Source: an alpha proteobacterium BAL199 (lineage in GTDB: Bacteria; Pseudomonadota; Alphaproteobacteria; Thalassobaculales; Thalassobaculaceae). From it: DNA of 41,685 bases. The DNA lies in contig ABHC01000034.1 of the NCBI GenBank assembly GCA_000171835.1, positions 1 to 41,685 on the forward strand, in the 5' to 3' direction. Under the pieces are notes generated by a model, which had not been told where the DNA came from, did not search any database, and saw only the letters and a list, made by a program, of their open reading frames with translations. Within the stretch, counting starts at the first letter, position 1, and each line of letters begins with the position of its first letter. Of the stretch, positions 8,411-16,079 are shown one piece after another. The translations under genes were made by a program, and so were the position numbers.

Positions 8411-8896
8411 ATGAAAAAGCTGATCCTCTTCCTCGTGCTGCCGCTGCTTTTGTTGATCGGCGCCGGACTCGGGGCGCTGGTCGCTGGTCTAGTGCCGGGC
8501 GTGAACATTCCCGGACTGACGCCGAAGCACGGAGCGGTCGAGGAAAAGAAAGACTTGGGAGCCCCATCGACCAGCAAGCCGAGTCCGATCGGTGCCGTCA
8601 CCTACGTGCTGTCGGAGTTCGTCGTCAATGTCAGGACCAACCGGACCTATCCGGTGTTCCTGCTTCTCAGTCTGGCGGTGGAAATGAGCAGCGAGGCGGT
8701 TCGGCCAAAGATGGTTGCGCAGGAACCCAGAATACGCGACGCGATGATCGTTTATCTGAGTGGCCTGACACCCAGTGATCTGAATGGGTATGACGGGATC
8801 CAACGGGTGCGTGACCAGTCGTGGCAGATCGTTCAGAAATTCGTCGATCCAAAGGACGTGGTGAACGTCCAGATCATGAAACTGACCGTAAAGTGA
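8411..8896 (+). CDS. fliL: Flagellar basal body-associated protein FliL
   Basis: Single-pass inner-membrane protein that associates with the flagellar stator (MotAB) and supports torque. The 161-residue length is normal. A transmembrane helix occupies residues 3-29 (LILFLVLPLLLLIGAGLGAL), then a charged linker. The periplasmic FliL domain (about 60-161) shows the family pattern: a first strand FVVNVRTNR, the central helix with RPKMVAQEPRIRDAMIVYLSG, and a last strand VVNVQIMKLTVK. Normally fliL sits among fliM or other flagellar genes, but here it is alone. Only the DUF1217 protein at 3181-5670 suggests a flagellar theme. dgcA begins 34 bp downstream and may be transcribed with it. Confidence 0.8.
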   Translation: MKKLILFLVLPLLLLIGAGLGALVAGLVPGVNIPGLTPKHGAVEEKKDLGAPSTSKPSPIGAVTYVLSEFVVNVRTNRTYPVFLLLSLAVEMSSEAVRPKMVAQEPRIRDAMIVYLSGLTPSDLNGYDGIQRVRDQSWQIVQKFVDPKDVVNVQIMKLTVK

Positions 8897-8930
8897 TGCC
8901 GGTCACAATCGCCGATCAGATGAGGAACCA

Positions 8931-9920
8931 ATGCCCTTAACTTTGACCGCTGCCGTAGAGAGCTGGCCGATCCGCGGCGTGTTCCGGATCTCCCGAGGGG
9001 CTCGTACCGAGGCGCAAGTGGTGGTCGCCACCGTTCGCGATGGTGCCGTGGTTGGGCGTGGCGAGTGCGTGCCCTATGCGCGCTATGGCGAGAGCATCGA
9101 CAGCGTTGTCGAGCAGATCAACGGAATAGCGTCGGCAATCGCCGGCGGACTCGATCGCGATGGCCTGCTTGCCGCGTTGCCGGCAGGGGCCGCGCGCAAC
9201 GCCGTCGATTGCGCGCTCTGGGATCTTGAAGCGAAGCGGTCGGGCACACCGGCATGGAAGCTGGCGGGACTCGCCGCTGCGCCGGGAACCGTAACAACCG
9301 TCTACACGCTGTCGGTCGATACTCCGGAGGCGATGGGCAATGCCGCGGCTGAGAACGCGGCCCGTCCGTTGCTCAAGCTGAAGATGACCGGTGACGGGCT
9401 TGATCTGGACCGGGTCACACGGATTCACGCAAACGCGCCGAAGGCTAGGCTGGTGGTCGACGCGAATGAAGCGTGGGACGTCGCAACCTACCGCGACCTG
9501 GCTCCGAAACTGGCGGGGCTCGGCGTCGAGATGATCGAGCAGCCGTTGCCGGCAAAGGACGATGGTGGCCTGATCGGGTTGGAGCGGCCGGTCCCGCTCT
9601 GCGCCGACGAGAGTTGCCATGACACTGCGACGCTCGATGCGCTCGCTGGAAAGTACGACACGGTCAACATCAAGCTCGACAAGACCGGCGGCTTGACCGA
9701 AGCGCTGAGGTTGCGTGCCGAGGCCGAGCGGCGCGGGTTCGGCATCATGGTCGGTTGCATGATCGGGACATCGCTCGGCATGGCTCCCGGCATGCTGGTC
9801 GCGCAGGGTGTCGGTTTGGTCGATCTCGACGCCCCGCTACTTCTAGCCAAGGACCGCGAACCGGGCATGCGCTATGACGGCAGCGTTGTGTATCCAGCCG
9901 CTGCCGAACTTTGGGGCTAA
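8931..9920 (+). CDS. dgcA: N-acetyl-D-glutamate racemase DgcA (dipeptide-epimerase-like)
   Basis: Enolase-superfamily enzyme of the Ala-Glu epimerase branch. With a dgcN in the same locus it is best read as DgcA, converting N-acetyl-D-glutamate to the L form. The 329-residue protein has the capping domain (1-120), the catalytic KxK pair at 149-151, metal ligands Asp178 (VDANEAWD), Glu203 (IEQPLP) and Asp226 (CADES), and the second catalytic lysine in IKLDKTGG (248-251). GCMIGTSLGMAPG follows at 275-287. A methyltransferase starts 2 bp after its stop, so the two are surely co-transcribed. The alternative is a true L-Ala-D/L-Glu epimerase in peptidoglycan peptide recycling; the two differ in substrate rather than in the residues I can see. 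Confidence 0.8.
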   Translation: MPLTLTAAVESWPIRGVFRISRGARTEAQVVVATVRDGAVVGRGECVPYARYGESIDSVVEQINGIASAIAGGLDRDGLLAALPAGAARNAVDCALWDLEAKRSGTPAWKLAGLAAAPGTVTTVYTLSVDTPEAMGNAAAENAARPLLKLKMTGDGLDLDRVTRIHANAPKARLVVDANEAWDVATYRDLAPKLAGLGVEMIEQPLPAKDDGGLIGLERPVPLCADESCHDTATLDALAGKYDTVNIKLDKTGGLTEALRLRAEAERRGFGIMVGCMIGTSLGMAPGMLVAQGVGLVDLDAPLLLAKDREPGMRYDGSVVYPAAAELWG

Positions 9921-9922
9921 CG

Positions 9923-10771
9923 ATGAGTGAAATGAATACGGTCGCCGCGCACTACGACCGGCCGTTATTGGCGGACGCTCTGATCGCTCGGCTTGCCGAA
10001 CACGGCATTGATCGCCGGTCAGTCACGCTCGAGCACCTTGCGGCCCTGGATCAGATGCATGTCCGAGGGCACCCGGCGACCTTGGAACTGGCCGACGCGT
10101 TGGAACTGCCGAAACGCGCGAAGGTCCTCGACCTCGGGTCCGGGATTGGCGGCCCGGCACGGGTCTTGGCGTCTGCGTACGACGCCCGCGTTACTGCGCT
10201 GGATTTGACACCGGCGTTGTGTGAGGCCAATCGGGCGCTCAACCAACTCGTCGGGCTGACGCGCCGGATCACCGTTCTGGAAGGCGATGCCACCAATCTG
10301 CCGTTCGAGAATGCGACTTTCGACCGGGTGGTCACGATACACGCTTCGATGAACATTGATCGGAAGCGGACCATGTACCGTGAGGCGTATCGGGTGTTGA
10401 AACCGGGCGGGCGTTTCGGATTTTATGATGTGGTTGCTGGCCCTGCCGGTCGGCCCGATTTCCCACTGCCGTGGGCCACCCAAGCGATCGACAGCTTCCT
10501 GGTGTCCCCGTCGACGATGTCCGAGATCGCTGAGGAGGTCGGGTTTCGCAACCGGATGTTCCGGGATGTGACAAACCAGGCGCGCAACGAGATCGTGCGG
10601 CAACAGGAGGCGGCTGCCGCGGGTAAGGCTGCCGGCGATCCTGTGCCGTTGCAGGCCGGCGACATACTGATGGGACCGAAGGCCTCCGACAAACAGCGCA
10701 ACCTCCGCCGTGCGTTGAAGGAAGGCCGGATTGGCCTGACGATGGCGGTGTTCGAAAAGCCTCGATCCTGA
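9923..10771 (+). CDS. Class I SAM-dependent methyltransferase
   Basis: A 282-residue methyltransferase with the SAM motif I LDLGSGIGGPARVLA at about 68-82, an acidic motif II end ALDLTPALCE, motif III LEGDATNLPFENATFDRVV and the post-III RVLKPGGRFGFYDVV. This layout is shared by sarcosine/dimethylglycine methyltransferases and small-molecule or quinone methyltransferases of the UbiE type; the acceptor is unknown. I chose the ATG at 9923, 2 bp after the dgcA stop; a TTG at 9911 overlapping dgcA is also open. Coupling to dgcA implies co-expression, but no role in D-glutamate breakdown is known to me. Confidence 0.8.
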   Translation: MSEMNTVAAHYDRPLLADALIARLAEHGIDRRSVTLEHLAALDQMHVRGHPATLELADALELPKRAKVLDLGSGIGGPARVLASAYDARVTALDLTPALCEANRALNQLVGLTRRITVLEGDATNLPFENATFDRVVTIHASMNIDRKRTMYREAYRVLKPGGRFGFYDVVAGPAGRPDFPLPWATQAIDSFLVSPSTMSEIAEEVGFRNRMFRDVTNQARNEIVRQQEAAAAGKAAGDPVPLQAGDILMGPKASDKQRNLRRALKEGRIGLTMAVFEKPRS

Positions 10772-10775
10772 TCCT

Positions 10776-11744
10776 CTATCGAAGATCGGCATCAGGCACT
10801 GCGTCCGGGATCGTCAACGGACGGATCCGGAACGGCTCCTTGGTTCCCGGCATGACCGTCACCGCGACCGCCGCGACGGTGGGCGCACCGAAGACTTCCA
10901 GGCGCGTGACACTTGGCAGCGGATCGCCCGACTCCGTCCGGAAGGGGTGATCAACCCGATAGACGTGACTGTCGCCGTGGATGACCAGAACCGGTCCGCG
11001 GAACCGCGAGGCGCCGTCCGCGATTGCCGAGAGCGTTCCGGCGAACCCGCTGCGGTTGGACGGACCAGGCAACCCGTTGCCCCGGTCGAACGGATCAGCG
11101 TGCATAGCGATGACCACGGCGTCGGATTGACTGGCGAGGGCAGCCGTGAATCCGGCCCGTATCCAGTCTGCAGTGGCCCTGTCGCGGGCCAGGTGCTCTT
11201 CGACGGCGGCGGGGTGTCCCTGGCGCAGGTTGTTGTTCGAGCCGACGACATGGGCGGTGACGATCATCACCCTGCCAAGCTCGGCCCGCGCGTTCTCCGG
11301 GTAGGGTGTCCCGCTGGAGATGTCCGATTGACGGATCAGATCGAGAGGGTGGCGGCCGAGGCTGCGCGGTCCGGAGAAGAACAGCCGCCTGATCGCGGCC
11401 AGACGCTCGATCGGGTCCATCGCGCCGGCAGCCGCGCGGTGGCAGTCGGTCCATTCGTTGTCGCCGGGCGTGAAGAGCAGTGGCGCTTCGACTGTGTCGA
11501 ACAACTCGTGAACCTTGCGGTAGGCGGCATCGCTGCAGGGCGTCGACCCGCTCTTGATATCGCCAACGTGCAGCACCAGCGTCGGACGTTCCTGGTTCAC
11601 CGTCTCGATGAGTCGCGCGAATCGGATGTAGTCTTCAGGGACCTGATAGGGGACATCCCCCATGGCGATCAGGCGCAGCGGTTCGGTGGCTCCGGTGCGT
11701 GCCGCGCCGATCAGCAGCAGTCCGAGCATCAGCGACAGAAACAA
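10776..11744 (-). CDS. Exported calcineurin-like metallophosphoesterase, start uncertain
   Basis: Predicted exported phosphoesterase of the calcineurin superfamily, with the metal-binding motifs AMGDVPYQ (GD), LHVGDIKSG (GDxx), FTPGDNEWTD (GDNE) and VIHGDSH (GDxH) in the usual order. The start is odd. The in-frame options are TTG at 11744 (used here, giving MFLSLMLGLLLIGAARTGA) and ATG at 11729, both without a ribosome site. An ATG at 11763 has a good GGAG site but is out of frame by one base because of a run of six C (11755-11760 on the plus strand); with five C it would give a proper signal peptide, MPPRLHLFLSLMLGLLLIG. So the record may contain a one-base lesion or error. A much longer in-frame start near 11882 lies upstream of the likely promoter. 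Substrate unknown. Confidence 0.7.
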   Translation of the reverse strand: MFLSLMLGLLLIGAARTGATEPLRLIAMGDVPYQVPEDYIRFARLIETVNQERPTLVLHVGDIKSGSTPCSDAAYRKVHELFDTVEAPLLFTPGDNEWTDCHRAAAGAMDPIERLAAIRRLFFSGPRSLGRHPLDLIRQSDISSGTPYPENARAELGRVMIVTAHVVGSNNNLRQGHPAAVEEHLARDRATADWIRAGFTAALASQSDAVVIAMHADPFDRGNGLPGPSNRSGFAGTLSAIADGASRFRGPVLVIHGDSHVYRVDHPFRTESGDPLPSVTRLEVFGAPTVAAVAVTVMPGTKEPFRIRPLTIPDAVPDADLR

Positions 11745-11842
11745 ATGGAGCCGAGGGGGGCATGCCTCGGCTCCGAGTTCTGTCCGCGTTGGGACGGAGG
11801 ATTTCGAGTGTGTGGGGGCACACCCGCTATAAACTGATGATA

Positions 11843-11870
11843 ATATTATTTTAAAGCACACGCACGTAAA
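11843..11870 (-). promoter_or_regulatory. Putative promoter for the phosphoesterase gene
   Basis: On the minus strand TTTACG (11870-11865) is followed after 16 bp by TAATAT (11848-11843), in the only AT-rich patch between the two divergent genes. Transcription would start near 11836. That excludes the longest open start and leaves the out-of-frame ATG at 11763 as the one with a good ribosome site. Confidence 0.35.
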
Positions 11871-11964
11871 AAGTGTCTTCATTCGAAATCCGACATTGCC
11901 GCCCTCGACCCAGCCTCGCCGTGAGTCTATTTGAACTGACCGGAGAATCCGAGGAGGGGCTTCC

Positions 11965-13155
11965 ATGGCGCAGGCTGGCGACGTGGCGTCAATGACGACG
12001 CCTGACGACGTAATCGACGACATACGAGCGGCGGTCCGCGATCTGTGTACCCGGTTCCCTGGCCCGTATTGGCGCGAGAAGGACCGGGAGCGGGCCTATC
12101 CGACCGAGTTCGTGCAGGCACTGACCGAGGCTGGCTACCTTGCTGTGCTTATCCCTGAAGAGTACGGCGGCAGCGGGCTCGGCATCCGTGCCGCCGGAGC
12201 GATCCTGGAGGAGATCCACAAGAGCGGCTGCAACGGGGCGGCCTGCCACGCCCAGATGTACATCATGGGAACGCTGCTGCGGCACGGCTCGGAGGAGCAG
12301 AAGCGCAAGTGGCTGCCGGGCATCGCATCTGGTGAACTGCGTCTGCAGGCGTTTGGGGTAACCGAGCCGACCAGCGGGACCGACACCCTGTCGCTGCGCA
12401 CCACCGCGAAGAAGGTCGGCAACGAGCACTATGTAGTCAACGGTCAGAAGATCTGGACCTCGCGGGCCGAGCACTCCGACCTGATGCTGTTGCTGGCGCG
12501 TACCACCGCGAAGGACCAGGTGGCCAAGCGCACCGAGGGCCTGTCGGTCTTCGTAGTCGACATGCGCGAGGCGGTCGGCAATGGCCTGACCATCCGGCCG
12601 ATAAGGGCAATGGTCAACCACTCGACGACGGAAGTATTCTTCGACGATCTCAAGGTGCCCGCGGAGAACCTGATCGGCGAAGAGGGCAAGGGCTTCCGCT
12701 ACATCATCGACGGCATGAACGCCGAGCGGCTGCTGATCTCCCACGAAAGCCTGGGCGACGCCCGCTGGTTCATCCGCACCGCCACGGAGTACGCCAAGGC
12801 GCGGGAGGTGTTCGGCCGCCCGATCGGGCAAAACCAGGGCGTGCAGTTCCCGATCGCGCGGGCCTTCGCCGAGACCGAGGCCGCCGCGCTGATGGCCGAG
12901 AAGGGCGTGCGGCTGTTCGAAGGCAGCAAGCCGTGCGGGGCGGAGGCCAACATGGCGAAGATGCTGGCGGCGGAAGCGGCCTGGCACGCCGCCGAGGCGT
13001 GCATGCAGACCCACGGCGGCTTCGCCTTCGCCGAGGAGTATGACGTCGAGCGCAAGTTCCGCGAGGCGCGGCTCTACCAGATCGCTCCGATCTCGACGAA
13101 CCTGATCCTGTCGTACATCGCCGAGCACGTGCTTGGTCTGCCGCGTTCGTTCTGA
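11965..13155 (+). CDS. Acyl-CoA dehydrogenase family protein
   Basis: FAD-dependent dehydrogenase acting on acyl-CoA thioesters, 396 residues, normal for the family. The N-terminal helical domain (1-125), the FAD-contacting FGVTEPTSGTD (130-140) and IWTSRAEHSD, the FGRPIGQNQGVQFPIA helix (283-299) and the MQTHGGFAFAEEYDVERKFRE block are all present. The usual catalytic Glu of the YEGT motif is replaced by Gln372 in YQIAPIST, while Glu254 in GMNAERLLIS sits where isovaleryl-CoA dehydrogenase keeps its base. This suggests a branched-chain or related substrate. The start has a perfect GAGGAGG 7 nt upstream. An MFS transporter, type III PKS and methyltransferase follow on the same strand. Confidence 0.87.
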   Translation: MAQAGDVASMTTPDDVIDDIRAAVRDLCTRFPGPYWREKDRERAYPTEFVQALTEAGYLAVLIPEEYGGSGLGIRAAGAILEEIHKSGCNGAACHAQMYIMGTLLRHGSEEQKRKWLPGIASGELRLQAFGVTEPTSGTDTLSLRTTAKKVGNEHYVVNGQKIWTSRAEHSDLMLLLARTTAKDQVAKRTEGLSVFVVDMREAVGNGLTIRPIRAMVNHSTTEVFFDDLKVPAENLIGEEGKGFRYIIDGMNAERLLISHESLGDARWFIRTATEYAKAREVFGRPIGQNQGVQFPIARAFAETEAAALMAEKGVRLFEGSKPCGAEANMAKMLAAEAAWHAAEACMQTHGGFAFAEEYDVERKFREARLYQIAPISTNLILSYIAEHVLGLPRSF

Positions 13156-13182
13156 ATCAGCTGCGATCACGGTGACTTTGTC

Positions 13183-14376
13183 GTGAACCGCAACGCGACG
13201 GGTACCCGCTGGGCCGTGGTGCTGCCGGTGGTCGCGGTTGGCATCGTCACCGCCCTGATGGTCGGCAAGATGCCGCCGTCGCTGCCGAGCCTGCGCGACG
13301 AACTGGGGCTCGATCTGGTGACGGCAGGCTGGGTGGCATCCGCGTTCAACCTCTGCGCCGCGCTGCTCGGTGTCGCTGCGGGTGTCGCGGCTGATCGGGC
13401 TGGTCCGATCCGGGCAATGACGCTCGGTCTGGTCCTGGTCGCTGCCGGCGGCGGGCTCGGCGCCCTGTCGGTGGGGCCCGTCACCTTGATTGCGTCGCGC
13501 CTGATCGAAGGACTCGGTTTCGTTGCCGCAGTGGTAGCAGCACCTGGCGTGCTGATCGCCAGCGCTGCGGTTCGCGACCGCAATCTGGTTCTGGGCCTTT
13601 GGAGCACCTATCTGCCGGCCGGGGCTGCCATTGCGCTGCTGGCCACACCGCTGCTGCTGGAAACAGTCGGCTGGCGAGGAGTGTGGACGATCGGGGCGGT
13701 GCTCGCGGGCATTGGCGCCCTGGCGGTTCGCTTGCTCAACGCGCGCGTCCCTGGGACCATTGGTGAGCCGCGCCGGTTCGACGACGTGCGCGCAGCCCTG
13801 GCTCTGCCGGGACCATGGCTCTACGCGGCCTGCTTTCTGGTCTACTCGGTCCAGTTCTTTGCGGTGATGACGTGGATCCCGACCTTTCTGATCGAGTCGC
13901 AGGGCTATGGCTTGGCGGCTGCTGCAACCGCGGGCGCGTTGGTGGTTCTCGCCAACGTCGGCGGTACGCTCGCCGGGACCGCGCTGATGCACCGGGGTGC
14001 GCCGCGCTGGTCCTTACTGATTGGGGCCTACCTGCCCATGATGGGCTGCGCCTGGGCGATTTTCGATCCAGGGGCACCGGACTCGATGCGTGTGCCGGCG
14101 GCCGTGGTGCTGAGCCTAGTCGGTGGACTGCTGCCGGCGGCCAGCCTCGCCGGAGCGCCGCAGCACGCCCGCCGTCCCCAGGAGGCGGCAACCTGCTCAG
14201 GCGTGGTCGTGCAGGGAGCCAACACCGGATCGCTGCTGGGCGCCCCGATCATGGCGGTTACGGTCGATGCGCTGCACGGCTGGGGGCATGCCTGGTGGAT
14301 GCTGGCGGCGTTCGGCTGTGTTGGCGTTACGCTCGCGCTGGTTCTGCGGACTGTCGAGCAGCGGCGATTTGCTTGA
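13183..14376 (+). CDS. MFS transporter
   Basis: A 397-residue membrane protein with about 12 hydrophobic segments in two halves, typical of the major facilitator superfamily and similar in style to CynX/NimT-type carriers. The loop between helices 2 and 3 has a shortened motif A, GVAADRAGPIRAM. The GTG at 13183 lies 27 bp after the acyl-CoA dehydrogenase gene. The PKS gene starts 58 bp after its end. It may export the product of the neighbouring PKS genes or import a substrate for the dehydrogenase; the sequence alone does not say which. Confidence 0.82.
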   Translation: MNRNATGTRWAVVLPVVAVGIVTALMVGKMPPSLPSLRDELGLDLVTAGWVASAFNLCAALLGVAAGVAADRAGPIRAMTLGLVLVAAGGGLGALSVGPVTLIASRLIEGLGFVAAVVAAPGVLIASAAVRDRNLVLGLWSTYLPAGAAIALLATPLLLETVGWRGVWTIGAVLAGIGALAVRLLNARVPGTIGEPRRFDDVRAALALPGPWLYAACFLVYSVQFFAVMTWIPTFLIESQGYGLAAAATAGALVVLANVGGTLAGTALMHRGAPRWSLLIGAYLPMMGCAWAIFDPGAPDSMRVPAAVVLSLVGGLLPAASLAGAPQHARRPQEAATCSGVVVQGANTGSLLGAPIMAVTVDALHGWGHAWWMLAAFGCVGVTLALVLRTVEQRRFA

Positions 14377-14434
14377 ACCGCCCGGTCACGGCATCGGGAA
14401 TTGAAACCCAGCCGAAACGCCCCATCCTTCCCTG

Positions 14435-15487
14435 ATGCCTGCTGTACGCCTGCTTTCCCTTGAGACCGCCGTTCCGCCCCATCGCGTTACCCGCGAGGCG
14501 GCACGGGATGTCGCCCGCGCGGTCTACGGCAAGAACCTCGCCGGTTATGGTGCGCTCGACCGGGTGTTTGACACCAGTACCGTCGATCAACGTTGGCTGG
14601 CCCAGCCACTCGATTGGTACCGCGCCGAACACGGCTGGGCCGATCGTGCCGCAGCCTTCCAGCACGCAGCACTCGCCTTGCTGGAAGACGCGGCTACGCG
14701 GGCGCTGGCATCGGCAGGGCTGGTGGCCTCAGACGTCGATCATGTCTTGTGCGTGTCGACTACAGGGTTCGCTACCCCCAGCCTGGACGCCCGGCTGATC
14801 GGATCGCTCGACCTGCGCCATGATGTTGGCCGCACGCCGGTGTTCGGCTGGGGCTGCGCCGGTGGAGCGATCGGCTTGGCACGGGCCGCCGACATCGCCC
14901 GCGCCGAGCCCGGGCGAACCGTTTTGTTTCTCGTGGTGGAACTGTGCAGCCTGGCGTTCCGGCCGGACCCCGAACCGGTCAATGTCATCGGCAGCGCGCT
15001 GTTCGGCGACGGGGCGGCGGCGGCGGTGTTGCGGGTGCCACCGCGGGATGAACCCATTGCAGGTCCGATAATCGTTGCCGCCGCCGAGCATACTTGGCCC
15101 GATTCGCTCGACGTCATGGGATGGCGGATCGACGATGCCGGCTTTGGGCTGGAGCTTCGCCGTGACCTTCCAGCGTTTCTGGCCGACCGGCTTCGGCCGG
15201 TGGTGGAGGGCTTCCTGACGGGGCAGGGGCTGCAATTGGGTCAGCTTGACGGGATCGTGGGCCACCCTGGTGGACCGAAGGTCCTGGATGCCGTGGCAGC
15301 CGCACTTGACCTATCCCCGAACGCCCTCGACAGCAGTCGGGCGGTGCTGTCGGCGTTCGGCAATCCGTCGGCCGCAGGGGTGCTGATGGTTCTGCGCAGG
15401 GTGCTGGACAGCGGCTCGCGCGGCCGTCACCTGATGCTGGCTCTAGGCCCCGGCTTTACCGCGGCGCTCAACCTCCTGGAACTGTAA
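14435..15487 (+). CDS. Type III polyketide synthase (chalcone-synthase family)
   Basis: Homodimeric thiolase-fold enzyme that extends an acyl-CoA starter with malonyl-CoA units and cyclises the chain into a pyrone or resorcinol. The 350-residue length is typical. The catalytic triad is intact: Cys141 in FGWGCAGG, His277 in GHPGGPKV and Asn310 in SAFGNPSAAG. The C-terminal GPGFTAALNLLEL also fits. The downstream gene (2 bp gap) is an ICMT-like methyltransferase, the same pairing seen in bacterial alkylpyrone/alkylresorcinol loci such as bpsA-bpsB and srsA-srsB. A membrane-directed long-chain alkylpyrone or alkylresorcinol, then O-methylated, is the likely product. The start has no strong ribosome site, so coupling to the MFS gene is possible. 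Confidence 0.87.
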   Translation: MPAVRLLSLETAVPPHRVTREAARDVARAVYGKNLAGYGALDRVFDTSTVDQRWLAQPLDWYRAEHGWADRAAAFQHAALALLEDAATRALASAGLVASDVDHVLCVSTTGFATPSLDARLIGSLDLRHDVGRTPVFGWGCAGGAIGLARAADIARAEPGRTVLFLVVELCSLAFRPDPEPVNVIGSALFGDGAAAAVLRVPPRDEPIAGPIIVAAAEHTWPDSLDVMGWRIDDAGFGLELRRDLPAFLADRLRPVVEGFLTGQGLQLGQLDGIVGHPGGPKVLDAVAAALDLSPNALDSSRAVLSAFGNPSAAGVLMVLRRVLDSGSRGRHLMLALGPGFTAALNLLEL

Positions 15488-15489
15488 GT

Positions 15490-15999
15490 ATGTGGTTCGA
15501 TGCTGCTCGTGTGGTGATCGCCCTGGTGGTGGCGCAGCGACTGGCGGAGTTGGTGCTGGCGCAACGCAACACCGTCCGGCTGCTGGCCGAGGGTGGCGTC
15601 GAGCGTGGCCACCGACACTATCCGATCATCGTGCTGCTGCACGCGCTGTGGCTGGGGACGCTGGCTATGATGGCGCCCGGCTCGGTCCAAGCCTGGTGGC
15701 TGGCGGCGTTTGCCGTCCTGCAGGCCGGCCGGGTCTGGGTGTTGTGGAGCCTGGGACGGTACTGGACCACCCGGATCATCACGGTGTCCGGGGCGCCGTT
15801 GGTGCGGCGCGGCCCGTATCGCTGGATCTCGCATCCGAACTATCTGGTGGTAGCGTTGGAGATACCGATTCTGGCCCTGGCGCTCGATCTGCCGTGGGTC
15901 GGGCTCGGATTCGGGATCGCTAACCTGGTGGTCTTGTGGTGGCGTATCCGGATCGAGAATCAGGCGTTGCAGGCGCGGCGAGTGATTCCAGCGGGTTGA
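15490..15999 (+). CDS. Isoprenylcysteine carboxyl methyltransferase-like membrane protein
   Basis: A 169-residue integral membrane methyltransferase with about four or five hydrophobic helices. The C-terminal half has the ICMT/PEMT pattern RRGPYRWISHPNYLVVALE, where the RHPxY-like element is SHPNY, and then ENQALQ. Bacteria lack prenylated CaaX proteins, so family members next to type III PKS genes (for example BpsB, SrsB) methylate alkylpyrones or alkylresorcinols. The 2-bp gap to the PKS stop codon indicates translational coupling. Confidence 0.82.
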   Translation: MWFDAARVVIALVVAQRLAELVLAQRNTVRLLAEGGVERGHRHYPIIVLLHALWLGTLAMMAPGSVQAWWLAAFAVLQAGRVWVLWSLGRYWTTRIITVSGAPLVRRGPYRWISHPNYLVVALEIPILALALDLPWVGLGFGIANLVVLWWRIRIENQALQARRVIPAG

Positions 16000-16079
16000 C
16001 GGCCAATCGACCCGACGCTTGAACCGTTACCGGCGTCCAGGTATCGATTGCTGGGGACTCACCATCGGGAACGACACTC

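Noticed and set aside
10776-12023. Long form of the phosphoesterase starting at 12023 or 11882
   Set aside because: It overlaps the acyl-CoA dehydrogenase start and lies upstream of the likely promoter and signal peptide.
11989-13992. 667-residue open frame on the minus strand
   Set aside because: It runs antisense through the acyl-CoA dehydrogenase and MFS genes, is rich in Arg, Gly, His and Gln and has no recognisable domain.
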